From NCBI GenBank assembly GCA_038125995.1, contig JAYPEX010000007.1:1-64000 (forward strand): a stretch of 64,000 nt of DNA, written 5' to 3'. Within the stretch, counting starts at the first letter, position 1; each line of letters opens with the position of its first letter. Of the stretch, positions 8,153 through 15,380 are shown piece after piece. The DNA is from MAG-120531 sp038125995. Its GTDB lineage: Bacteria; Bacteroidota; Bacteroidia; Flavobacteriales; Flavobacteriaceae. The notes beneath the pieces were generated by a model, which was given only the letters and a program-made list of their open reading frames with translations, was not told the DNA's origin and did no database searches. The translations under genes and the position numbers were made by a program.

Positions 8153-8601
8153 TGGATACTTTTTTCAAATATTACTTCATTATAGTTGGGGGATTTTTTG
8201 TTCTATCTCTTATTCATGAGTGTATTAAATTTTTGGTCCAAGATCAGGATGACTGGCAATTTGAATTGGCGAACGACGTTCTGAATTGGTGTTTGGAATT
8301 GTATCCATTAAGGAAACAAAAGCCAAAATTGACCTTAGTTGACGGTGAATCTAAATTTGCGGGTGAATACAACTACTACTCTAATACTATAGTCATATAT
8401 CGCATGAATAACGTATTACGTCACGATCTCGTGAGAACCTTATCTCATGAGTACTTTCACTATTATCTAATAAACTCTGAATCTAAAAACTCATTATACC
8501 ACGATCAATTGGTACAATACGGATATGACAACCACCCTCAAGAGATTCTCTGTAACGCAATGGGTGAGACCCTCGCAAAACGGTACTTAAAGAAAAATTA
8601 A
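8152..8601 (+). CDS. Membrane-anchored HExxH putative metallopeptidase
   Basis: A 149-residue protein whose ATG overlaps the recombinase stop by one base. Residues 5-25 are a hydrophobic anchor (YYFIIVGGFFVLSL). The zincin motif HEYFH is at 99-103, preceded by DLVRTLS, and NAMGETLAKRYL near the C-terminus could supply a third ligand. The overall pattern resembles ImmA/IrrE-type (M78) peptidases, which cleave repressors of mobile elements, but those are usually soluble and the similarity is only at motif level. Coupling to the recombinase suggests a control role in the element. The substrate is unknown. Confidence 0.55.
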   Translation: MDTFFKYYFIIVGGFFVLSLIHECIKFLVQDQDDWQFELANDVLNWCLELYPLRKQKPKLTLVDGESKFAGEYNYYSNTIVIYRMNNVLRHDLVRTLSHEYFHYYLINSESKNSLYHDQLVQYGYDNHPQEILCNAMGETLAKRYLKKN

Positions 8602-8724
8602 AAACGGGGTTATTTCACAATTGGTTCAATACCCCACAGAATTTTTGCCGATTAGAATTCTATTGGATTTGATTAAAAAAATCTAATTGGCATTATCTCA
8701 AACCACGAATTCATCACTTTGTCC

Positions 8725-8919
8725 CTAAAGTGAGTTAATCCACTCTTCAATTTCATTTTTACGACAGTTTTTTGGGTAACCATTCTCTATCGATTTCTGA
8801 ATTGATTCTCGAATAAATGTTGACTTTGACTTTCTTTCTCTTACCAATGTTTCAAGTAGTTTGAGATATTGACTACTGTCTATTCTCAATGTGAGCATTA
8901 CATCCTTTTTGTTTTTCAT
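8725..8919 (-). CDS. Small ribbon-helix-helix (CopG-like) protein
   Basis: A 64-residue protein starting MKNKKDVMLTLRID. The strand VMLTLRID followed by helices SSQYLKLLETLVRERK and STFIRESIQKSI is the classic RHH layout of small DNA-binding repressors and antitoxins. The ATG at 8919 is preferred over the longer frame from 9006 because it follows AAAGAGACT and matches the domain start. It is divergent from the four-Cys gene (9021), so it could repress either side. No toxin partner is adjacent on its strand. Confidence 0.55.
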   Translation of the reverse strand: MKNKKDVMLTLRIDSSQYLKLLETLVRERKSKSTFIRESIQKSIENGYPKNCRKNEIEEWINSL

Positions 8920-9020
8920 AGTCTCTTTATCTATAAATATGTAATACGTTGAAAAAGAATGGAATTGCATGAGATTTTTGAGTTTGCTAAATTTACCCTG
9001 AAGCAAAACCTATTATCTAT

Positions 9021-10106
9021 TTGAAAGTTAATATTGTATATCTCAATCATCAGGGGCGTGAGAATATCAAAGAAGTCGTTGATATGTTCTCAATGGACAA
9101 AGGACCCATGAAATTTGAGTTACTTGAGTCAAAAAGTAATTTTCAATACTTTCAATTCCATAGACAGTTAGAAAAAATATCTATTAATGACTTAACTGAG
9201 CTGTCAAATCTCATTAGGTCAGAATATGGGTTGAATAGAGACGATTTTGTGGTTGTTGTGTCCTCCAAGTCATTGTCAACTCCCACTCAAAGTTTTGTTT
9301 CTCCGAAGGATTGGTATAGTTTCTATTACCATCAAAATATCATTGTTAAATCAGGTGGCTGGGACAAGATTACTGAAGGCAAGCCATACCTTGGTATTGC
9401 ACATCAAATCATTGAGAACCTATTTCAAAATCTTGGAAACTTTGATTTGTATTCAATGCGTTTCGAAGAGTGGATTCATAAGGAACCCGAGGTCTGTATA
9501 AATGACTTCTGCGAAAAGCCAAACGAAACAAAGGGTAAGATAAGATCGGGTTACATATGTCAGCCTTGTACCCAATCGGCATTAAGTTTTACTTCTAATG
9601 AATATATAATTCAAATCAAGAATATTCTGACGAGGATAAGTAATCGACTAAGAGAAAACTATGTCTTTGACTTTACTCTTGAGCAACTAAGGGTCGAAGT
9701 TTCAGAAGACTACTCAATAAGTATTGGGGGGCAGTCTATTGATTTTGGGCATAAGGGTAAGAGGGCACATGTCATTTATCTGTTCTTTTTAATAAATAAT
9801 CATTTGGGAATTGGTAGGAGGGATTTGATGGATAACGGTAGGGCAAGGTCCAAATTCATTGAGTTGTATAATCACATCTACAAGAAGATATATGATGACG
9901 AGGTAAATAGTTATGTCAAAAACATAACTTCCGTTCACTCGCGAATTTCCACTCTTCTTAAAAATACCCTTACTATTGAATCACTGGCACACAAATATGG
10001 TTTTAGTTCAAAGAAGATTGACCAAGATGTGTCTGTTTATTCTATCGACATTGATAATAATCATCTAATATTCCCCTCAGAATTAAAGGAGTTCACCGTT
10101 CAATAA
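9021..10106 (+). CDS. Unknown element protein with a four-Cys zinc knuckle
   Basis: A 361-residue protein with a TTG start; a later ATG at 9084 is an alternative. Family not recognised. Visible features: a central GIAHQIIENLFQ helix (about 133-144) that looks like a decayed zincin helix (HQxxE rather than HExxH), and directly after it the zinc-knuckle cysteines C159, C164, C180 and C183. A basic C-terminal half (GHKGKRAHVIYLFFLI, then GIGRRDLMDNGRARSKF) could be a winged helix for DNA binding. Divergent from the RHH gene and upstream of the ParB-methyltransferase, so a regulator of the element is plausible but unproven. Confidence 0.5.
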   Translation: MKVNIVYLNHQGRENIKEVVDMFSMDKGPMKFELLESKSNFQYFQFHRQLEKISINDLTELSNLIRSEYGLNRDDFVVVVSSKSLSTPTQSFVSPKDWYSFYYHQNIIVKSGGWDKITEGKPYLGIAHQIIENLFQNLGNFDLYSMRFEEWIHKEPEVCINDFCEKPNETKGKIRSGYICQPCTQSALSFTSNEYIIQIKNILTRISNRLRENYVFDFTLEQLRVEVSEDYSISIGGQSIDFGHKGKRAHVIYLFFLINNHLGIGRRDLMDNGRARSKFIELYNHIYKKIYDDEVNSYVKNITSVHSRISTLLKNTLTIESLAHKYGFSSKKIDQDVSVYSIDIDNNHLIFPSELKEFTVQ

Positions 10107-10124
10107 CTAACCCTTCTTCCCAAT

Positions 10125-10136
10125 CGCAGCGCTGCG
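10125..10136. promoter_or_regulatory. Perfect 12-bp palindrome, candidate operator or ParB site
   Basis: CGCAGCGCTGCG is a perfect palindrome and unusually GC-rich for its surroundings. It lies 19 bases after one gene stop and 62 bases before the start of the ParB-methyltransferase. The position suits autoregulation or a ParB-type binding site; no second copy was noticed nearby. Confidence 0.4.
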
Positions 10137-10198
10137 TTTGAGGTATACGTTTCAGCATCTCGATTATTTCGTGGTATAAATTTTAAATAATTCATATC

Positions 10199-11824
10199 AT
10201 GAAAAACTCGATGCGACAAATCGAAGTCTATAAAATCGATCAGATTGTAGAAGTTGAATCCTTTAAAAACTTCTACCAAATTCAGCCAGAGGAATCTGAG
10301 CAACAACTCAAAAACTCACTCAAATATGAGGGTCAGTTAACTCCTATAGTAGTTACTTCAGATTACCATTTGATTGACGGTTACCGCAGACTTAATCTAT
10401 TGCGTGAATTAGGTTGTGAGGAGTTAAAAGTTCAAGTCGTTGAACTTAACCCAACAATTGATATTAGGATATCATTGAATACCTACCGCATTAAAACTGA
10501 ACTTGATCTAACCAATGAGGTATTTCAGATTCTTAATTCTGTCCCTAAACGTCAAGGTAAGAGACCTAACGGAGAATCGTATAATCGGTACGAGATTATT
10601 CAGGAGAAACTTGATTACAGATGGAAGTCTAACACCGCTATTCGTCAGCTTGATAAGATCGTGGAGAATGACTTCGAGGATAAACTGCTGTTGAACGGAG
10701 TGGTTACAAAGGGATGGTCTTTAAGGGACTGTGAGCGATACATCGATGAGTTAAAAGATATCGATTTGGAAAAGGGGTATGGTTTTACCAACCAACTCAA
10801 AAAGGGAGGATTGAACATTAGTCAGGTCAATAAATTCATTAACGATAGAGAATTCTTGGCTAATGAATATCAAGACACTTTTATAATCCCCGAAAGGAGC
10901 ACCTCACTCAGAATGAATTGTAAAGACATTGGGAGTCAAGTAGAGTTTCATTCTCATATTGATACTATCATGACTTCAATCCCCTATTGGAAGCTTCGTT
11001 TCTACGAAAATGAAGAGGATTACAATCAATTAGGTCATGAGAAAACCCCACAGGAATTTGCATCTAAAATTGGTGATATATTCGCAGATCTTGAGGTATC
11101 ACTCAAAAAGTCGTCAAACATATTTGTAAACATTGGTGAGACATATGTAGATGGTTGTGCTATGGACGTTCCCGATTTAGTTAAACGTGCCATTGTTGAA
11201 AAAACAAATCTTGTATACAAGGAGGTTCTGATTTGGTCTAAACGAAACCCGAAACCGATTAATGAGAATGTAAAACGCCCAGCGAATAAAGTTGAGTATA
11301 TACTTTGGTTTGTTGTGGATCCTAAGGAGGCCAAATACAATATGATCACCTACACCGATCGACCCAAGAATATTAAAATTACAAATGGGGCAAAGGATGT
11401 AGATGAGAACGGAGTTGTATGGGATAAAGTGAAGTCATTATCGAAGCCATACAGAAAGATTTACAATCACATCTCACAACAAGAGGTAGAACACATGATT
11501 GTATGTGCAACCGGAAAGAATATTCCATTGTATAAAGCACACTCTGAGGGTCACCCCGCCGCCATGGCTGAACTTCTTCCTGTACTACCGATCATGATGA
11601 CTACAGATGAGGGAGATCTTGTCTATGATCCATTTGCGGGCGGTAACACTGTAGGTAGAATCGCACTATTACTTAATCGCAACTACCTGTCTACGGAACT
11701 TTCCACTCATTATCATAAAGTGGGCTGTAAGGTTCTCGAAAATACTATTGATGAAATAATTCAGAGTGATTTTGAGACTATAATTAGTGAGGTATTTGGT
11801 GAGGAATTTGAAATAGCTGCCTAA
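10199..11824 (+). CDS. ParB-like domain fused to a DNA methyltransferase
   Basis: A 541-residue protein. Residues about 10-110 form a ParB/Srx-like N-terminal domain with the signature LIDGYRR at 58-64 (usually DGHRR). The C-terminal half is an amino-methyltransferase of the beta-type order: catalytic motif TSIPYW at 259-264 (usually SPPY, here one proline replaced by Ile) precedes the SAM-binding motif DPFAGGNT at 477-484. Such fusions occur in phages and integrative elements, where they mark or protect DNA. No restriction nuclease is adjacent, so it is an orphan enzyme. The target sequence is unknown, and the SIPY change makes activity uncertain. Confidence 0.82.
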   Translation: MKNSMRQIEVYKIDQIVEVESFKNFYQIQPEESEQQLKNSLKYEGQLTPIVVTSDYHLIDGYRRLNLLRELGCEELKVQVVELNPTIDIRISLNTYRIKTELDLTNEVFQILNSVPKRQGKRPNGESYNRYEIIQEKLDYRWKSNTAIRQLDKIVENDFEDKLLLNGVVTKGWSLRDCERYIDELKDIDLEKGYGFTNQLKKGGLNISQVNKFINDREFLANEYQDTFIIPERSTSLRMNCKDIGSQVEFHSHIDTIMTSIPYWKLRFYENEEDYNQLGHEKTPQEFASKIGDIFADLEVSLKKSSNIFVNIGETYVDGCAMDVPDLVKRAIVEKTNLVYKEVLIWSKRNPKPINENVKRPANKVEYILWFVVDPKEAKYNMITYTDRPKNIKITNGAKDVDENGVVWDKVKSLSKPYRKIYNHISQQEVEHMIVCATGKNIPLYKAHSEGHPAAMAELLPVLPIMMTTDEGDLVYDPFAGGNTVGRIALLLNRNYLSTELSTHYHKVGCKVLENTIDEIIQSDFETIISEVFGEEFEIAA

Positions 11825-11847
11825 GAATAGTCGTTCAATCAGGTATT

Positions 11848-13278
11848 ATGAAAACTCTTATCTATCCTCAAAATTTAAGTTTAGAGAGACTCTATACAGG
11901 AAACGGATATTCTGATACTGTTCGAAAGAATATGATCGTAAGAACCCTGAAAATCATCTCAAAATTGACGCCAACTAACTATAATACCTATCGTTTTAAT
12001 AAACAGGGGTATGTATATCTGAGTTCTCGTTTCAAGAAGAGAGTTTTAGGTAACTACTATTACGATTTTCATAAAGAAATCACAGAAGGTGAGGATCCAA
12101 TTGTAGAGATGTCTTCGCATTACGAGGTGGGGAAGGAATCCAAGTTATACAGACTTTCCAAGAGGTATTTAAATTCTCCCGTTCAGAAATTTCATTACAA
12201 AGAACGTAGGGTGAAGGAGGTAAAGAAGCCTGATTTTCTATCGGACCAATTTAGTCTACACAAACTATCATTTGACAATGATGTAAACACTTACCTATTG
12301 AACCTGCATTCGGAAATAGGAAATAGAATAAAAGGTGATAATCAAAAGGTCCTTCTCGATAACTATATCGGAAGGAATCTATGTATTGTAGATGATATAA
12401 ATGGTAATGAAATCTTTTATGGAAGATCCAAAACGAATTATAGGTACTATAGCTCATTGACGTCATTAAATAGAATCATAAGACCATTTATTCTTGTGAA
12501 TGATAAGAGGTTATATTCTATTGATATAAAATCTTCACAACCATATATTCTTGCTACAATATTAGATAGTAGTTATTATAACGATAACAACATACTATAC
12601 AACAAGAATAGAATAAATAAAGGTATAGGAGGGATAATATTGTTTCCGCGTTTTTTGGAAGGAAAAGATGTTGGGATTAAAAAATATAGAGGCATTCCCT
12701 TTTATGATGATTTTTATTCTCATGTACTAAAAAATGAACTTGGTAGGGAACCAACCAAAATTGAAAGAGAACGATTGAAACAGAAAACAATGCAGTTTCT
12801 GTTCTTTAATAATTCTAAGGCTAAAAGGAAGAATGAACTTAAATATTTGGTGAGTCAATACCCATCAATAAATTCATTTATCACATCTTGTTTAAATGTC
12901 ATTGGTGAAAGAAATTTTTCATTCATTCTCCAACGGTCAGAGAGTTATTTGGTTCTTGACGTCATTTCAAAAGAGTTTAATGAGAGATTTCCCAACGAAC
13001 CCATTTTCACAATCCACGACGCAATTTTGACAACAGAAAAGAATGCAGAATATATGTTCAATCTAATGGAAAAAAGATTGGCAGAGTACACGGGAATAAT
13101 ACCGGGTCTGAAATTAGAAAAACCGGAGATTTCAGTTATTCCATCTGAATATGACATTCAAAGAATTACTGAAAAGATAATCTTAAGATCTAAGAAATTA
13201 TCGAACGTCTACAATGCAGTTGAAGTATTGGAGTCAAATCTAATTAGAATGGAGCAATTATTATCAAACCATCTGTAA
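11848..13278 (+). CDS. Divergent polymerase-like protein with family A-type motifs
   Basis: A 476-residue protein that I do not recognise as a whole. Three short motifs appear in the order and spacing expected for the palm and fingers of family A polymerases. Motif A-like: SIDIKSSQP with D226 and Q231. Motif B (O-helix)-like: R309, K313 and F317, four residues apart, with N321 where Pol I has Tyr. Motif C-like: IHDAI with H390 and D391 (Pol I has HDE). No exonuclease domain is visible and the N-terminal 200 residues are basic and Tyr/Lys-rich. A replication initiator or polymerase of the element is the best guess. It starts 23 bases after the methyltransferase stop and overlaps the next gene by one base. 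Confidence 0.5.
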   Translation: MKTLIYPQNLSLERLYTGNGYSDTVRKNMIVRTLKIISKLTPTNYNTYRFNKQGYVYLSSRFKKRVLGNYYYDFHKEITEGEDPIVEMSSHYEVGKESKLYRLSKRYLNSPVQKFHYKERRVKEVKKPDFLSDQFSLHKLSFDNDVNTYLLNLHSEIGNRIKGDNQKVLLDNYIGRNLCIVDDINGNEIFYGRSKTNYRYYSSLTSLNRIIRPFILVNDKRLYSIDIKSSQPYILATILDSSYYNDNNILYNKNRINKGIGGIILFPRFLEGKDVGIKKYRGIPFYDDFYSHVLKNELGREPTKIERERLKQKTMQFLFFNNSKAKRKNELKYLVSQYPSINSFITSCLNVIGERNFSFILQRSESYLVLDVISKEFNERFPNEPIFTIHDAILTTEKNAEYMFNLMEKRLAEYTGIIPGLKLEKPEISVIPSEYDIQRITEKIILRSKKLSNVYNAVEVLESNLIRMEQLLSNHL

Positions 13279-13478
13279 TGACACTTGCACAATTCAATAG
13301 ACTTTTAGAAACAAACAAATTGGAACTCAAGGACGATTCAATTATGATATTTGAGTTATTCTCTATTCTTTCAGAATTGGAGTACAATAATTTCGTTTCT
13401 AAGAATCCACTTCAAGATGCTGCGCAGAATATGGACGATGTTGATATTAGCTCTGATCACCACAAAAAAGCAGCATGA
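13278..13478 (+). CDS. 66-residue protein coupled to the serine integrase
   Basis: Acidic, probably helical protein (IMIFELFSILSELEYNNF, acidic tail MDDVDISSDHH). Its ATG overlaps the stop of the polymerase-like gene by one base and its stop overlaps the integrase start by four bases (ATGA). This double coupling supports a real gene. By position it could be an integrase accessory such as a directionality factor, but it shows no obvious DNA-binding motif. Confidence 0.55.
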   Translation: MTLAQFNRLLETNKLELKDDSIMIFELFSILSELEYNNFVSKNPLQDAAQNMDDVDISSDHHKKAA

Positions 13479-15046
13479 AAAATATTATTTCTTATTCACG
13501 CGTCTCCACAGACGAACAGGCTCAGCAAGGCTACTCCTTGGATTACCAAGAACAAACCATTGCCAAGTATTGTGAGTTAAAAGGATACAAAATTTCCGCT
13601 TCATTCAAAGAAGACTATTCAGCTAAGGATTTCAATCGCCCTGAGTGGTTAAAGCTTTTACAGATTATCAGATCAAAAAGTAAAAATCCGAATACCAAGA
13701 TATCTTCTATTGTTTTTTTACGACCGGATCGTTTTTCACGTAATCTCCTTTTATCTCTGATTGAAAAGGAAAAATTGGGAGTTCTCGGATGTACGGTAGA
13801 ATATGTTGAGGGGAATGTTGACACTTCATCACCTGAGTCATTAATTATAGAAGCGATTAATTATGCACTGCCTCAAGTAGAGAATGAAAAACTGTCCCTC
13901 CGTACAAAAGAAGGGTCCTACCGATGCAGAACATTTGGGGGGTGGACAGGTTCTCCATTAAGAGGATATAAATGTGTCAGACTTGATAAGTATCCAACCA
14001 TGGAATTTGATGAGAAAGCTCCAATCATTAAGGAGTCCTTTGAAAAAATGGCAAGTGGATTGTATTCTGCTGATGAGATACGTAGGTGGGTTAATTCAAA
14101 AGGAATCAACATCACCAAAAACCAATTCCCTAACATTATCAGGAATATTGCTTATACAGGTAAAATTCATCTTCATCCATTTAAAGATAATCCTGAACGA
14201 ATCATTGATGGATTACATCCCGCGTTGGTGTCAGACGAGTTATTCCACGCAGCAAATGAAGTTCTCGAGGGGAGAAAGCGGAATATGAATTTTAAAACTG
14301 ATGATGCAGATCTATACCCTCTCAAAGGATTTTTAAAGTGTCCAAAACATGGTAGAACGTTATCAGCATATAAGAGTAAAGGTCGATCTAACTATTATCA
14401 CTATTACGTATGTACTAAGAATAGGTGTCAACGATTCCCTCTTGAATGGAGTCATAAACAAATCGAAAAAATACTCTCAAGAATACAAGTGTCGAGCAAA
14501 ATTCTAAATGTTTACAAAGCGGTACTTGAAGATAAATTCGAGAAATTAGATGCTGGTAGGAAATCTAATATTAAACATCTTGAAAAGGAAATTCACCGGT
14601 TGAATAACCGTAAAAACTTTCTACAGGAAGAATACATGGATGGTAAAATCACTTCAGTTGAATACCAAGAGTTAAAAGCCAATAATGAATCTCAATTGTT
14701 CAGAACAAAAAGTGAATTGGACAATTTAGAAAGTCAGTCAGTCCCATTTAAATCCTATCTCTTGAATGATATTACCCTCTTGGAGGACATAGTAGGGTTT
14801 TATCGAAATGCGGACGGAAAAACAAAGAAAAAGTTGCTTAGTAAAGTGTTTGGATCTAAAGTTGTATTCGACAAAAATGACAAGCCAAAATACACCTTTA
14901 CTCCTCCAATCAAATCCTTACTGAAACTCTCTGAAGAAGTATCCAAAGATGGAACCCTGTCATCATCTTCGATAAAGACATTCGCCCACAACTCCTCTGA
15001 TACCAAACTTGTTCTTGAGGGTGAAAAACTTCAAAAAAGGTCCTAA
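13475..15046 (+). CDS. Large serine recombinase (site-specific integrase)
   Basis: A 523-residue enzyme. N-terminal catalytic domain with S11 in YSRVSTDEQ and FLRPDRFSRN near residue 85. The recombinase domain (about 165-265) contains GWTGSPLRGYK and NIIRNIAYTGKI. A zinc ribbon follows (LKCPKHGRTL to VCTKNRC, about 290-325), then a coiled coil (about 355-425) of the type that controls synapsis and direction. Length and order match phiC31/TP901-type integrases. It ends the operon and lies about 180 bases from tRNA-Asn. Its own att core could not be identified; such enzymes need only a two-base crossover, so repeats may be invisible. Confidence 0.92.
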   Translation: MKNIISYSRVSTDEQAQQGYSLDYQEQTIAKYCELKGYKISASFKEDYSAKDFNRPEWLKLLQIIRSKSKNPNTKISSIVFLRPDRFSRNLLLSLIEKEKLGVLGCTVEYVEGNVDTSSPESLIIEAINYALPQVENEKLSLRTKEGSYRCRTFGGWTGSPLRGYKCVRLDKYPTMEFDEKAPIIKESFEKMASGLYSADEIRRWVNSKGINITKNQFPNIIRNIAYTGKIHLHPFKDNPERIIDGLHPALVSDELFHAANEVLEGRKRNMNFKTDDADLYPLKGFLKCPKHGRTLSAYKSKGRSNYYHYYVCTKNRCQRFPLEWSHKQIEKILSRIQVSSKILNVYKAVLEDKFEKLDAGRKSNIKHLEKEIHRLNNRKNFLQEEYMDGKITSVEYQELKANNESQLFRTKSELDNLESQSVPFKSYLLNDITLLEDIVGFYRNADGKTKKKLLSKVFGSKVVFDKNDKPKYTFTPPIKSLLKLSEEVSKDGTLSSSSIKTFAHNSSDTKLVLEGEKLQKRS

Positions 15047-15191
15047 GACCTAAACCACTATCCTTTAATGAGTTACAAGGATAAGCTGCAGCTTTCCCAA
15101 TTTGGTCGATTTTCAAAATGAAAAAGCCCGAACCGGTTTTTTAAAAACGTAAGTTGTTGATTTTTAAACAAATGAAAGGTCCAAAAACAAG

Positions 15192-15217
15192 AAAAGAGAT
15201 CAAAAATGACCTCTTTT
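15192..15217 (-). terminator. Rho-independent terminator downstream of tRNA-Asn
   Basis: AAAAGAGATC at 15192-15201 pairs with GACCTCTTTT at 15208-15217 with one mismatch. On the minus strand it lies just after the tRNA and is followed by a T-rich stretch. If the island model is right, this terminator came with the island and replaces the displaced one at 7-37. Confidence 0.6.
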
Positions 15218-15223
15218 TGTAAC

Positions 15224-15234
15224 TTGCTCCCCCT
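15224..15234. repeat. Right direct repeat within the tRNA-Asn 3' end
   Basis: TTGCTCCCCCT, identical to 45-55, overlaps the last eight bases of tRNA-Asn. It marks the right edge of the proposed island. Confidence 0.6.
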
Positions 15235-15300
15235 CTTGGGCTCGAACCAAGGACCCTCTGATTAACAGTCAGATGCTCTAACCAACTGAGCTAAGGAGGA
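15227..15300 (-). tRNA. tRNA-Asn (anticodon GTT)
   Basis: Read on the minus strand: acceptor arm TCCTCCT pairing with AGGGGGA (one G-U), D arm around AGCTCAGTTGGTTAGAGC, anticodon arm TCTGA-CTGTTAA-TCAGA giving anticodon GTT, and T arm CTTGG-TTCGAGC-CCAAG. Discriminator base G; CCA is not encoded. All four arms fold, so the gene is intact. Its 3' end is the island attachment site. Confidence 0.95.
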
Positions 15301-15380
15301 ATTTATCCAGCTATTTGTTACAATAGCGGGTGCAAATATAAATGTTTTTTGCAATTTCCAAACAAAAAAATAAGAGATTT

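Larger units (their letters stand above)
7520..15046 (+). mobile_element. Serine-integrase element with ParB-methyltransferase and polymerase-like genes
   Basis: All genes but one read rightwards: small serine recombinase, membrane HExxH protein, (divergent RHH protein), four-Cys protein, ParB-methyltransferase, polymerase-like protein, 66-aa protein, large serine integrase. Two recombinases frame the set, and the last three genes are joined by one- and four-base overlaps. No capsid, tail, relaxase or type IV secretion gene is visible, so it is not an intact phage or conjugative element. An integrative, possibly replicating element mobilised by a helper fits best. Exact ends were not found. 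Confidence 0.6.
45..15234. mobile_element. Putative genomic island at tRNA-Asn (about 15.2 kb)
   Basis: The interval is bounded by 11-bp direct repeats that copy the 3' end of tRNA-Asn. It contains accessory genes only: a heavy-metal efflux operon, a DrmB-like fragment, two serine recombinases and an orphan methyltransferase fusion. Directly right of the tRNA the content becomes housekeeping (rseP, pta, ackA). The broken DUF3347 gene right beside the left repeat suggests rearrangement at that edge. The interval is probably composite, with the 7.5-15.0 kb serine-integrase element nested inside an older island. Confidence 0.55.

Noticed and set aside
8725..9006. Longer 93-residue version of the RHH protein
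   Set aside because: The first 29 residues are not RHH-like, and the internal ATG at 8919 has a better ribosome site.
9021..10106. Reading the GIAHQIIENLF helix as an active zincin
   Set aside because: The motif is HQxxE, not HExxH, so catalytic function cannot be claimed.
10199..11824. The methyltransferase as the DISARM methylase that belongs to the DrmB-like fragment
   Set aside because: It is a ParB fusion with beta-type motif order, lies inside the serine-integrase element and is separated from the fragment by five features. Nothing else of DISARM is present.
7231..15100. CTGCAG shared by the left hairpin (7235-7240) and a palindrome near 15090 as attL/attR core
   Set aside because: Only six bases match and the flanks differ. 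Short palindromes like this occur often; no support for a crossover site.
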